The notes beneath the pieces are model-generated. The model saw only the letters and a program-made list of their open reading frames with translations. It did not search any database and was not told where the DNA came from. Shown one piece after another: positions 18,771 to 26,691 of a stretch of DNA of 64,000 nt (positions within the stretch are counted from its first letter, which is position 1; each line of letters begins with the position of its first letter). The translations under genes and the position numbers were made by a program. Source of the stretch: Sphingomonas sp. Root710 (GTDB lineage Bacteria > Pseudomonadota > Alphaproteobacteria > Sphingomonadales > Sphingomonadaceae); the NCBI RefSeq assembly GCF_001429065.1, contig NZ_LMIB01000001.1, positions 1,470,172 to 1,534,171 of the forward strand, read 5' to 3'.

Positions 18771-18795
18771 TCCTTCCTTCAAGACGATGCTCAGG

Positions 18796-18820
18796 TGAAG
18801 ATTGCCCCCAGCAATCTTCA
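18796..18820. repeat. Perfect 10-bp hairpin after nrdR
   Basis: TGAAGATTGC and GCAATCTTCA pair perfectly around a CCCCA loop, 26 bp past the nrdR stop. There is no T tract on either side. It may stabilise or terminate the rpiB-glyA-nrdR transcript, or mark the edge of the repeat cluster. Confidence 0.6.
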
Positions 18821-18852
18821 GTCATGTCCGGGGGATATGACGACTTAAAGCA

Positions 18853-18887
18853 TTTCGCCCGGCTCACGGGCTCCTCAGGATGAGCGG
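18853..18887. repeat. Family-2 palindromic repeat, solitary right half (R0)
   Basis: It reads TTCGCC...GGCTCACGGGCTCCTCAGGATGAGCGG (interrupted here) and aligns with the right half of the complete unit at 18933-19033. No matching left half is visible next to it. Confidence 0.75.
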
Positions 18888-18932
18888 GAATAAGAAGGTG
18901 ATAGCTTGACCCACGCTCCCCTCTTCCCTCCC

Positions 18933-19033
18933 CCGCTCATCCTGAGTAGGGGCTGAGCGCAGGCGAAGACCCGTATCGAAGGATCCTTCGAGACGCCACT
19001 TCGCCAAGCTCAGTGGCTCCTCAGGATGAGCGG
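18933..19033. repeat. Family-2 palindromic repeat, complete 'empty' unit (L1-R1)
   Basis: The unit begins CCGCTCATCCTGAG and ends with its reverse complement, CTCAGGATGAGCGG. Its centre is the palindrome TCGAAGGATCCTTCGA (18976-18991). The left half (18933-18983) differs from the left half of the next copy (19075-19125) at only one base by eye. Confidence 0.88.
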
Positions 19034-19074
19034 CTGGGGGAAGACGCGATCGGCATATGTTCGACGACCTCCCT

Positions 19075-19461
19075 CCGCTCATCCGGAGTAGGGGCTGAGC
19101 GCAGGCGAAGACCCGTATCGAAGGACCGCCCGTGACGTTTTGGGCCTATATGCTGCGCTGTGCCGACGACAGTCTCTACGTTGGCCATACCGACGATCTC
19201 GATGTCCGGATGGCCCAGCATGTGTCCGGAACGCTGCCCGGTTACACGCAGAAACGCAGGCCTGTCTCGCTCGTCTGGTCCGAACAGTTTCCGGAACGCG
19301 ATCAGGCCTTCGCCGCCGAACGACAAATCAAGGGTTGGTCCAGATTGAAGAAACAGGCGCTTATCGAAGGCAACTGGGCTGCGGTTTCTCGTTTGGCAAA
19401 ACGCTCGAACGTCCTCCGAGACGAGGCTTCGACAGGCTCAGCCTCTCCTCAGGATGAGCGG
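19075..19461 (+). mobile_element. Family-2 repeat unit occupied by a GIY-YIG nuclease gene (L2-ORF-R2)
   Basis: The left half (19075-19125, CCGCTCATCCGGAG to TCGAAGGA) and right half (19412-19461, TCCTCCGAGACG to CTCAGGATGAGCGG) are the two halves of the repeat seen intact at 18933-19033. Here they are separated by 286 bp, which encode the GIY-YIG domain. The arrangement suggests a repeat-associated nuclease unit and its non-autonomous relative. Its mobility is inference. Confidence 0.65.
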
Positions 19462-20193
19462 GAGGAGAGAAGTGAAGGGGCGCTGTCGCCCGTAATAGTT
19501 CTGGTCCGCCCGCAGCTGGGCGAGAATATCGGCAAGGCGGCGCGCGCGATGCTCAATTTCGGGCTGACCGAGTTGCGGCTCGTCAGCCCGCGTGACGGGT
19601 GGCCCAATCCGGACGCCGGCCCCGCCGCGTCGGGCGCGGACATCGTCCTCGAGCGTGCCCGGGTCTATGACAGCGTCGCCGAGGCGACCGCCGACTGCGC
19701 CCAGGTCTATGCGACCACGGTGCGCAAGCGCGGCGTCACCAAGCCGGTCGTCACCCCGGAAGAGGCCGCGGCCGAGATCCGGACCAGCGGCGGGCGCGCG
19801 GCGATCCTGTTCGGTCCCGAGCGCTCGGGACTCGAGACCGACGACGTCGCGGTCGCCCGCACGATCGTCACCGTGCCGATCAATCCCGAGTTCGGCAGCC
19901 TCAATCTCGCGCAGGCGGTCATACTAATTGCCTATGAATGGTCGAAGGGCGAGAAGCTCGCCTCGCCCCCGTCGGTCGACCTCGACCCGCCCGCGTCACA
20001 GCAGGAACTCGACGGCCTTATCGGCCATCTCGAACAGCTGCTCGACGAAGCCGGATATTTTTTCCCGCCCGACCGCACGCCGACGACGAAGCGCATGCTG
20101 CGCGGCATGCTGACGAAACCAGGTTGGAACGCGCAGGAGATCAGAACGATGCGCGGCGTGCTGAGCACGTTAGAACGCCCGCGAAAACGCTAA
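19132..20193 (+). CDS. trmJ: GIY-YIG nuclease domain fused to TrmJ-type RNA 2'-O-methyltransferase
   Basis: This is a 353-residue two-domain reading frame from GTG 19132. Residues 1-91 are a URI/COG2827-type GIY-YIG domain: Tyr6 in AYMLRC, Tyr16-Val-Gly, Arg26, His30, and the metal Glu63 in FAAERQIKGW. Residues 94-110 are encoded by a palindromic repeat half and form a polar linker. Residues 121-353 are a SpoU/TrmJ methyltransferase that 2'-O-methylates tRNA, with VRPQLGENIGKAARAMLNFG, RAAILFGPERSGLE and PINPEFGSLNLAQAV, plus the TrmJ C-terminal helices. No in-frame ATG, GTG or TTG exists near the natural TrmJ start; only CTG at 19483 could serve. The TrmJ domain is certain; whether the fusion is expressed as one chain is inference. 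Confidence 0.82.
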   Translation: MTFWAYMLRCADDSLYVGHTDDLDVRMAQHVSGTLPGYTQKRRPVSLVWSEQFPERDQAFAAERQIKGWSRLKKQALIEGNWAAVSRLAKRSNVLRDEASTGSASPQDEREERSEGALSPVIVLVRPQLGENIGKAARAMLNFGLTELRLVSPRDGWPNPDAGPAASGADIVLERARVYDSVAEATADCAQVYATTVRKRGVTKPVVTPEEAAAEIRTSGGRAAILFGPERSGLETDDVAVARTIVTVPINPEFGSLNLAQAVILIAYEWSKGEKLASPPSVDLDPPASQQELDGLIGHLEQLLDEAGYFFPPDRTPTTKRMLRGMLTKPGWNAQEIRTMRGVLSTLERPRKR

Positions 20194-20345
20194 AAGCGGC
20201 GGCGTTGCGCAGTTTATACGGAATAAAGCCAAGTCTCGCACAATGTAAACTTCCTGTAAACCGCAAAACTCTGCGGATTCTTGCATTGTTAGCCCTTTTA
20301 TCGTACAGACGGTTGCATGTGTTTGCGTTCGGGGGACTTGTGGTG

Positions 20346-21233
20346 ATGCGTGGGGGGCTGTTCGCGCTGCTGACGGCTTTGCTGACGCTTGTCGCCGCTG
20401 CGCCCGCGCAGGCTGCCAACCTGCTCACCAACGGCGACTTCGAAACAACTTCCTTCTTCTACATCGACGGCGGCACCGGCCAGCCGGTCTATCCGGGCAC
20501 GTCCTGGGGCCAGTATTTCGTCGATCAGAACACCGGCCAGCCGGCGCAGGACGTGCAAGGCTGGACCAACAATGGCTATAATTTCATATTCACGCCGGAC
20601 ATGGCGGCCTCGGCATCAGGTAGCCCGCAGAGCCCGTCCTATCTGACGCTGTGGGGCATGCCCGGCACGGGCGTAAGCAACGGTATCGGCCCCAGCCCCA
20701 CCGGCGGCAACTTCGTCGTGTCGGACGGCGCCTATCAGAACGGCCCCATCTCGCAGACGGTCTCCGGCCTGGAAATCGGCCATCAATATACGCTGTCCTT
20801 CTGGTGGGCAGCGGGCCAGCAATATACGTTCGACGGCGCGACGACCGACGCCTGGACGGTCTGCTTCGGCACCTGCGCCTTCACCACCAGCTATGACAAT
20901 AATGGCGACGGCTATTCGACCTTCACGCCCGGCACCGGCGAGATCATGTCGACCGGCACCGTCGCGGTCCCCAACCACGGCTTCGTGCCGTGGCGTTACG
21001 AGGAACTGACCTTCACCGCGACGTCGAACACCCAGACCCTGTCGCTGCTGGCCTATGGCACCCCGCTCGGCCAGCCGCCCTTCGCGCTGATCGACGGGCT
21101 GTCGCTGCAGTCGGTGCCCGAGCCTACCACCTGGGCGATGATGCTGATCGGCTTCGGCCTCGTCGGCGGTGTGATGCGGACCCGCCGCAACGCCTTCTCG
21201 GAACGCCGCGCGCTGAACAGGCAGATCATCTGA
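20346..21233 (+). CDS. PEPxxWA-CTERM sorting domain protein
   Basis: This 295-residue exported protein has a signal peptide (MRGGLFALLTALLTLVAAAPAQA). The mature part starts ANLLTNGDFE, typical of beta-sandwich, carbohydrate-binding-like folds. The C-terminus carries the sorting signal: VPEPTTWAMMLIGFGLVGG, then the arginine-rich tail MRTRRN. Such signals are processed by an exosortase, which is not in this window, and associate with exopolysaccharide or surface export. Two in-frame GTG codons directly precede the ATG (20340, 20343) and GGGGGA lies at 20331, so the start may be slightly earlier. Confidence 0.85.
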   Translation: MRGGLFALLTALLTLVAAAPAQAANLLTNGDFETTSFFYIDGGTGQPVYPGTSWGQYFVDQNTGQPAQDVQGWTNNGYNFIFTPDMAASASGSPQSPSYLTLWGMPGTGVSNGIGPSPTGGNFVVSDGAYQNGPISQTVSGLEIGHQYTLSFWWAAGQQYTFDGATTDAWTVCFGTCAFTTSYDNNGDGYSTFTPGTGEIMSTGTVAVPNHGFVPWRYEELTFTATSNTQTLSLLAYGTPLGQPPFALIDGLSLQSVPEPTTWAMMLIGFGLVGGVMRTRRNAFSERRALNRQII

Positions 21234-21322
21234 CGGCATTGCCGCGTCGCGGCGGTGACAGGCCGGCGCCCGGCCCCTATGATCGGCCCCGTCCCGGCAC
21301 ATGACGCGGAGCATGGAGCGGA

Positions 21323-22156
21323 ATGTCTCCCGAACTGATCCATCATCTGCTGCTCACCATGCGCAGCCTGATCGTGTGGCTGTTCGTGCTGACCGCGATC
21401 TTCGTTCCGCTCGAGCGGCTGTTCGGCGTCATCCGCCAGCCGACGCTGCGTCCTCATATCCTGGCCGATCTCGGCTATTTCTTCATGACCGGGCTGATCC
21501 CGACGCTCATCCTCGCCGTCCCGCTCGGCGCGATCGCGGCGGTGTCGCGGGAACTGATGCCCGACACCTATCTGTTCCGGGTGATCAGCCTGCCGATTCC
21601 GGCGCAGATCGCGATCGCCTTCGTCATCGGCGAGTTCGGCTTCTACTGGGGGCACCGCATCATGCACCAGGTGCCCTGGCTATGGCGTTTCCATGCCATC
21701 CATCATGAGCCGGTGCGGATGGACTGGCTGATCAACAGCCGCGCCCACGCGATCGACATCATTTTCACGCGGATGATCGGGCTGACGCTGGTGACGGCCG
21801 CCGGCTTCGGTTCACCGGGAGCCGGGTCGGGAAGCCTGGTTCCGGTGATCGTGCTGATCATCGGCACCTTCTGGGGCTTCTTCATCCATTCGAACCTGCG
21901 GGTGCGGCTCGGCTGGCTGGAGCATATCCTGTCGACGCCGCGCTTTCACCACTGGCATCATTCGCGCGTCGACCATGTCAACCGCAACTATGCCTCGACC
22001 CTGCCGATCTACGACAAGATCTTCGGCACGCACCACCTGCCGCCCGCAGCCTGGCCGCCGAGCTATGGCATCGCGCCCGAGAACCGGCCCGAGGCGCTGC
22101 TCGACGCGCACCATGACGACCTCCCGGGGCAAGAACCGGCTGCCCCTAAGGCCTAG
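21323..22156 (+). CDS. Sterol desaturase / fatty acid hydroxylase family membrane protein
   Basis: This 277-residue diiron membrane oxygenase has about four to five membrane segments. The three histidine clusters that bind the metals are present: HRIMHQ, HAIHHE, and HHWHHSRVDH near the C-terminus. The family adds hydroxyl groups or double bonds to sterols, carotenoids or lipid acyl chains. The substrate here is unknown. Its last 11 bases overlap the 3' end of the convergent chorismate mutase gene. Confidence 0.88.
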   Translation: MSPELIHHLLLTMRSLIVWLFVLTAIFVPLERLFGVIRQPTLRPHILADLGYFFMTGLIPTLILAVPLGAIAAVSRELMPDTYLFRVISLPIPAQIAIAFVIGEFGFYWGHRIMHQVPWLWRFHAIHHEPVRMDWLINSRAHAIDIIFTRMIGLTLVTAAGFGSPGAGSGSLVPVIVLIIGTFWGFFIHSNLRVRLGWLEHILSTPRFHHWHHSRVDHVNRNYASTLPIYDKIFGTHHLPPAAWPPSYGIAPENRPEALLDAHHDDLPGQEPAAPKA

Positions 22157-22457
22157 AGTCGAACAGCTCCAGTTCTTCCGCGATCGAGCCTTCGACCAGC
22201 ATGTCGTACAGCCGGTAGGCGAGCCGCGGCGGAAAGCCGCGGTCGTTCGCCACCTTGACGGCATGGGCGATGACCTCGGTCTTGCGGACCTCGTCGCGGA
22301 CGAGATCGCGATCCTTCTTGATGCGCGCCGCTGCCTCGATATAGCGCATGCGCTCGGCCAGCAGGCTGACGATCAGCGTATCGAGTCCATCGATCGCGGC
22401 GCGGACCTGCTGCATGTCGGTGCATTCGGCGGCGGGAACGGGTGTCTTGTCGGTCAT
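22146..22457 (-). CDS. Chorismate mutase (AroQ class, type II)
   Basis: This 103-residue all-helical protein belongs to the AroQ family, which rearranges chorismate to prephenate for Phe and Tyr synthesis. The typical first helix is MQQVRAAIDGLDTLIVSLLAERMRY (shown in full in the translation from about residue 15), followed by the lysine motif AARIKKDRDLVRDE and the C-terminal helix. The small isochorismate-pyruvate lyases (PchB) have the same fold, so that activity cannot be excluded. The stop overlaps the convergent membrane hydroxylase gene by 11 bp. Confidence 0.85.
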   Translation of the reverse strand: MTDKTPVPAAECTDMQQVRAAIDGLDTLIVSLLAERMRYIEAAARIKKDRDLVRDEVRKTEVIAHAVKVANDRGFPPRLAYRLYDMLVEGSIAEELELFDSRP

Positions 22458-22671
22458 GCCGCGCCCCTTAGCGTTCCCGGACGGGGTTGACTATCCGCCT
22501 CTTCGCGGCCATAGGCGCGCCTTCGCAATCGGCCCCGCACCCCGGTGAAGCGGTGGCCCTGCCCTCCCCCAAAGCGATTTGGCGGCGATCCAGCAGAGCG
22601 ACATACCGGGATCGACCCCGTCCCCGCTTCGGCGGAGGCGGGCAACGTTGTAGCGATTGAAGGAAGATATC

Positions 22672-23286
22672 ATGTCGAAGCGTACGAGCGCCAAGTACAA
22701 GCTCGACCGCCGGATGGGCGAGAACATCTGGGGTCGTCCGAAGAGCCCGGTCAACAAGCGTGAATATGGCCCCGGCCAGCACGGTCAGCGCCGCAAGGGC
22801 AAGCTGTCGGACTACGGTATCCAGCTGAAGGCGAAGCAGAAGCTCAAGGGCTATTACGGCGACGTCACCGAGAAGCAGTTCAAGAAGAACTACACCGAAG
22901 CGTCGCGCATGAAGGGCGACACCTCGCAGAACCTGATCGGCCTGCTCGAGCGTCGCTTGGACGCCGTCGTCTACCGCGCCAAGTTCGCACCGACGATCTT
23001 CGCCGCGCGCCAGCTGGTCAGCCACGGCCACATCCGCGTCAACGGCGTGAAGTGCAATATCGCCTCGCGTCTGGTGAAGCCGGGCGATGAAATCACGCTG
23101 GGCTCGAAGGCGCAGGAAATGGCGCTGGTGCTCGAAGCGCAGGGCCTGTCAGAGCGTGACATTCCCGAATATATCGCCCAGGACGGCGCCGCGAAGGTCA
23201 CCTATGTTCGCGTGCCGACGCTGGACGAGGTCCCCTATCCGGTGAAGATGGAACCGAACCTGGTCGTCGAATTCTATTCGCGCTGA
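22672..23286 (+). CDS. rpsD: 30S ribosomal protein S4
   Basis: S4 is a primary 16S rRNA binding protein that starts assembly of the 30S body. The 204-residue product begins [20 protein letters not shown]. It has the S4 RNA-binding domain ([34 protein letters not shown]) and ends NLVVEFYSR, all normal. AAGGAAGAT precedes the ATG. The gene stands alone rather than in the alpha operon and has its own terminator. The 214-bp leader (22458-22671) has GC-rich hairpin potential around 22623-22642 but no structure I can name. Confidence 0.98.
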   Translation: MSKRTSAKYKLDRRMGENIWGRPKSPVNKREYGPGQHGQRRKGKLSDYGIQLKAKQKLKGYYGDVTEKQFKKNYTEASRMKGDTSQNLIGLLERRLDAVVYRAKFAPTIFAARQLVSHGHIRVNGVKCNIASRLVKPGDEITLGSKAQEMALVLEAQGLSERDIPEYIAQDGAAKVTYVRVPTLDEVPYPVKMEPNLVVEFYSR

Positions 23287-23310
23287 TCCGGTTCCCATCG
23301 GGACAGACAA

Positions 23311-23338
23311 GAGGGCGGTCTTCGGGCCGCCCTTTTTC
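23311..23338 (+). terminator. Rho-independent terminator of rpsD
   Basis: GGGCGG and CCGCCC arms around a short TCTTCGGG loop are followed by five T residues, 25 bp past the rpsD stop. Confidence 0.88.
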
Positions 23339-23369
23339 GTTGTGGCGCCGGGCAGGGCGACGATTGCGG

Positions 23370-24008
23370 TCAGGGCCGGTAGGCCCGCATGAAGATGTCC
23401 ATAGCCGCATCGGCATCGGCGGCGATGCGTTCGGGGGCCGGCTCCCTCAAGCGGCCGAGCAGCAGCAGCTGATGGGTTTCCGACATGCACAGGCTGGTCA
23501 GCGTCCTGGCGGCGCGAATGGGATCGTCCTCGCGCAGCAGCCCGCGCTCCATCGCCGTCGCAATAAAGCCCCCCACCAGCCGCCAGGTGGCAAGCGGCGC
23601 ACGTTCATAGAATATTTTGCCGATCTCGGGGAAACGGTCGACCTCGCTATAGATCAGCCGGTGCAGGGCGATCGCTTCGGGTCCGGTGATCTTGGCCACA
23701 TAGGAGAGGCAGAAGCTTCGAAGCGTCCGCTCCGGATTGCCGCACGCATCGAGCAGTAGTGACAGCTCGGCGCGATAGGCAGCAGTCTTGCGATCGAGAA
23801 CCGCCTCGAACAACTCTTCCTTGGATGCGAAATAGCTCCACAAAGTAGCCTTCGATCCGCCGACCTCCGCGGCGATCGCCGACATCGTCGTGCCCGCATA
23901 GCCGTGTTGAAGAAAATATGGACCGGCTACCGCCAGGATCGCATCGCGGCGATCCATCCTGCGCGCCTCGCGGCGGCCAAGCCCGGACTTTTCCTGCACC
24001 AACTCCAT
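23370..24008 (-). CDS. TetR/AcrR family repressor of the adjacent efflux operon
   Basis: This 212-residue regulator has an N-terminal TetR helix-turn-helix (RRDAILAVAGPYFLQHGYAGTTMSAIAAEVGGSKATLWSYF interrupted by no gaps; key residues GYAGTT and GGSKATLWSYF). Its C-terminal ligand domain has the AefR-like pattern FCLSYVAKITGPEAIALHRLI. It is transcribed divergently from an OMF-EmrA-EmrB operon. Near-identical palindromes abut the start codons of both transcripts, so it most likely represses both itself and the pump and is released by a pump substrate. Confidence 0.9.
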   Translation of the reverse strand: MELVQEKSGLGRREARRMDRRDAILAVAGPYFLQHGYAGTTMSAIAAEVGGSKATLWSYFASKEELFEAVLDRKTAAYRAELSLLLDACGNPERTLRSFCLSYVAKITGPEAIALHRLIYSEVDRFPEIGKIFYERAPLATWRLVGGFIATAMERGLLREDDPIRAARTLTSLCMSETHQLLLLGRLREPAPERIAADADAAMDIFMRAYRP

Positions 24009-24030
24009 AACCGTACTATATAGTACAGTT
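24009..24030 (-). promoter_or_regulatory. TetR operator site 1 (in front of the regulator gene)
   Basis: This site contains the perfect 14-bp palindrome GTACTATATAGTAC (24013-24026) and touches the regulator's start codon. On the minus strand a TTGTCA at 24041-24036 could be the -35 element, with the TATATAG inside the palindrome as the -10. A bound repressor would block autotranscription. Confidence 0.75.
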
Positions 24031-24067
24031 TTTTATTGACAAGGGGGTAAGCGAGGCGCAGAGGGCG

Positions 24068-24089
24068 AACCATACTAGATAGTACGGTT
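24068..24089 (+). promoter_or_regulatory. TetR operator site 2 (in front of the efflux operon)
   Basis: It matches site 1 read from the opposite strand, with core ATACTAGATAGTAC followed by GGTT. It ends 5 bp before the ATG of the outer-membrane channel gene. A TTGACA (24036-24041) upstream could be part of the operon promoter. Confidence 0.75.
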
Positions 24090-24094
24090 TCACC

Positions 24095-25567
24095 ATGCCC
24101 AACGTTCGCCGCCACAGTCCTCTTCGCGCTGTTCTCCCGGTCGGTCTCGCCGCCTGGCTTTCGGCCTGCGCAGCCGCGCCAGATCTCGGGCCGAAGCCGA
24201 CACTCCGCGCGGCGTCAAGCATTGCGGCAGAGCAGAGTCTCAAGGCCGAGTCCGTCCCAGCCGCCTGGCCCGCCGGCGACTGGTGGCGCGGCTATGGCGA
24301 TCCCCAGCTGACCGCGCTGATCGAAGAGGGCCTGCGTGGTTCACCCGACGTCGCCATCGCCGCCGCGCGGTTGCGGGCGGCGCAAGGTGCGGCCCAGACC
24401 GCCGGTGCCCCGCTGCTGCCTTCGATCGACGCCCGCGCGCAGGCGGGGCTGGAGAAGCAGAGCAAAAATCTGGGCATCCCGCCGCAATTCGTGCCCGGCG
24501 GCTGGCAGGATGTCGGCCAGGCCAGCCTGAACCTCGGCTTCGACATCGACCTGTGGGGCCGCAACCGCGCGCAGCTCGCCGCCGCGACTTCGGACGCCGA
24601 GGCAGCGCGAATCGACCGGGACCTCGCGGGGCTGATGCTGACCACCGGCATCGCCGCGGCCTATGCCGATCTCGCCCGCCTCTACGCCGAACGCGACGTA
24701 CGCGCGTCGGCGGTCGAACTGCGCCTCGCCACCCAGAAGCTGGTGTCCGACCGGGTGCGCTCCGGTCTCGACACCCGCGCCGAACTCAAGCAGGCCGATG
24801 CGGCGGTGCCGCAGGCCCGCGCCGACCTCATCGCCATCGACGACGCGATCATCACCACACGCCACCAGATAGCGGCGCTGATCGGCGCGGGTCCCGACCG
24901 CGGCCTCGCCATCACGCGCCCTGCCCTGGGGGCGCTTCATCCGCTCGCCCTGCCCGCCCAGCTCACGACCGATCTGGTCGGCCGCCGCCCCGACATCGCC
25001 GCGGCCCGCGCCCGCACCGAAGCCGCCGCCAGCCGGATCAAGGTTGCACGTGCCGACTTCTATCCGGCGATCAGCCTCGGCGCGCTGATCGGGGTGCAAT
25101 CGCTCGGCCTCGCCAACCTCACCGACCGGCAGTCGATCTATGGCAATGCCGGGCCGGCGGTCAGCCTGCCGATCTTTCACGGCGGCGCGCTCAGCGGGCG
25201 CTATCGCGGCGCGCGGGCAAGCTATGACGAGGCGGTCGCCAGCTATGACAAGACCGTGCTGACGGCCTATCGCGAGGTCGCTGACGCGGTGACAGGACGA
25301 CGCGCCGTCGCCGACCAGATCGGCGAGCTGCGCCAGGCGCTTACCGATTCCGAGGAAGCCTATGCCATCGCCCGCAAACGCTATGAGGGCGGGCTTTCGA
25401 CCTATCTCGACGTGCTGACCGCACAGGAAAGGCTGCTGCAGGTCCGTCTGGCCGCCGCCAGCGTCGACGCACGGGCCTTTGCGATCGACATTGCGCTCGT
25501 CCGGGCGCTGGGCGGCGGATTTTCTGCTACCACTGCTTCCAATGACAAGGATTCCATCCATGGCTGA
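24095..25567 (+). CDS. Outer-membrane efflux lipoprotein (NodT/OprM family)
   Basis: This is the trimeric TolC-like channel of a tripartite drug pump. The 490-residue protein has a lipoprotein signal with lipobox WLSAC|AAAPDLG. Two OEP repeats follow, recognisable by DWWRGYGDPQLTALIEEGL, FDIDLWGRNRAQLAAA and YEGGLSTYLDVLTAQERLL. The start codon follows a repressor palindrome very closely, so translation may begin on a short leader. The stop overlaps the emrA start by 8 bp. Confidence 0.93.
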   Translation: MPNVRRHSPLRAVLPVGLAAWLSACAAAPDLGPKPTLRAASSIAAEQSLKAESVPAAWPAGDWWRGYGDPQLTALIEEGLRGSPDVAIAAARLRAAQGAAQTAGAPLLPSIDARAQAGLEKQSKNLGIPPQFVPGGWQDVGQASLNLGFDIDLWGRNRAQLAAATSDAEAARIDRDLAGLMLTTGIAAAYADLARLYAERDVRASAVELRLATQKLVSDRVRSGLDTRAELKQADAAVPQARADLIAIDDAIITTRHQIAALIGAGPDRGLAITRPALGALHPLALPAQLTTDLVGRRPDIAAARARTEAAASRIKVARADFYPAISLGALIGVQSLGLANLTDRQSIYGNAGPAVSLPIFHGGALSGRYRGARASYDEAVASYDKTVLTAYREVADAVTGRRAVADQIGELRQALTDSEEAYAIARKRYEGGLSTYLDVLTAQERLLQVRLAAASVDARAFAIDIALVRALGGGFSATTASNDKDSIHG

Positions 25568-26684
25568 AGCCGATCCCACGCCCCCGGCAGCCGATCCCCA
25601 GTCCACCGGCGTCGCCGATGCGCAGCGCGCGGCACGCCAGCAGGCGCGCAAGACATGGCTGACCCGGCTCGCCCTGGGCATCGCGGGAGCGATCGCACTG
25701 TGGGGCCTGTGGTATCTGCTGATCGGCCGCGACCATGTCAGCACCGACAACGCCTATGTGAATGCGGAGGTGGCGCAGGTCACCCCGCTGATCGCCGGAC
25801 AGGTGGTGGCGGTGCAAGTCCGTGATACCCAGACGGTGAAGGCTGGCGACATATTGGTCCGCCTCGACGACGCCAACGCGCGAATCAGCTATGCCGCCGC
25901 GGAAGCCGAACTGGCGCAAGCGCGGCGCATGTTCCGCCAGACATCGGCGACCGGCAGCGCGCTGGCGTCGCAGCTCGACGCACGCCGCGCCGACATCGTC
26001 CGCGCACAGGCGGATTACGACAAGGCGCGCATCGATCTCGACCGCCGGCTCGCTCTACAGCCGTCGGGCGCGGTTTCGGGCGAAGAGCTGACCAGCGCAC
26101 GCAAAGCCTTCGCCGCGGCCCGCGCGGGTCTGGCCCAGGCGCGATCGAACCAGGGCGCCGCCGCCGGGGAGCTTGCCGCCAATCGCGCGATGACCAGCGG
26201 ATCGACGGTCGAAACCGATCCGATGGTGCTTGCCGCGAAGGCGAAGCTCGCCGCTGCCCAGCTGGATCTGGACCGCACCGTGATCCGCGCGCCGGTCGAC
26301 GGCGTCGTCACCCGCCGCCAGGTACAGGTCGGCCAGCGCATCGCCCAGGGCAGCCCGATCATGATGATCGTTCCGCTGGCCAACGTCTATGTCGACGCCA
26401 ATTTCAAGGAACGCCAGCTGCGCCGCGTGAAGCCCGGCCAGCCCGCGACCCTGACCGCCGACCTCTATGGCGGCGGCGTCGAATATCATGGCCGGGTCGA
26501 GGGTTTCTCGGGCGGGACCGGCGCGGCCTTCGCGCTGATCCCGGCGCAGAACGCGACCGGCAACTGGATCAAGGTCGTCCAGCGCGTGCCGGTCCGCATC
26601 GCGCTCGACCCCCGCGAACTGGCCGAGCATCCGCTGCGCGTCGGGTTGTCGATGGAAGTCGAAATCGACGTCTCCGGAAACTGA
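25560..26684 (+). CDS. emrA: EmrA-type membrane fusion protein (HlyD family)
   Basis: This 374-residue periplasmic adaptor links the MFS pump to the outer-membrane channel. It has a cytoplasmic N-terminus, one membrane helix (LALGIAGAIALWGLWYLLIG) and an EmrA signature, DHVSTDNAYVNAEVAQVTPLIAG. A helical hairpin rich in Ala/Arg follows, then a lipoyl/barrel region with IRAPVDGVVTRRQVQVGQRI. I start it at ATG 25560; upstream in-frame codons are inside the channel gene. Confidence 0.93.
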   Translation: MAEADPTPPAADPQSTGVADAQRAARQQARKTWLTRLALGIAGAIALWGLWYLLIGRDHVSTDNAYVNAEVAQVTPLIAGQVVAVQVRDTQTVKAGDILVRLDDANARISYAAAEAELAQARRMFRQTSATGSALASQLDARRADIVRAQADYDKARIDLDRRLALQPSGAVSGEELTSARKAFAAARAGLAQARSNQGAAAGELAANRAMTSGSTVETDPMVLAAKAKLAAAQLDLDRTVIRAPVDGVVTRRQVQVGQRIAQGSPIMMIVPLANVYVDANFKERQLRRVKPGQPATLTADLYGGGVEYHGRVEGFSGGTGAAFALIPAQNATGNWIKVVQRVPVRIALDPRELAEHPLRVGLSMEVEIDVSGN

Positions 26685-26691
26685 TCGCGAC

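Noticed and set aside
16671-18782. 703-residue minus-strand reading frame opposite rpiB, glyA and nrdR
   Set aside because: It is an antisense shadow of three certain genes in GC-rich DNA; its composition (Asp/His/Arg-rich) and lack of motifs show it is not coding.
18853-19461. Repeat cluster as a CRISPR array
   Set aside because: The units are mirrored palindromic halves with irregular spacing and an embedded gene, not short direct repeats with unique spacers.
22458-22671. S4 autoregulatory leader in front of rpsD
   Set aside because: Hairpin potential exists around 22623-22642, but I could not recognise the pseudoknot expected of a known S4 leader.
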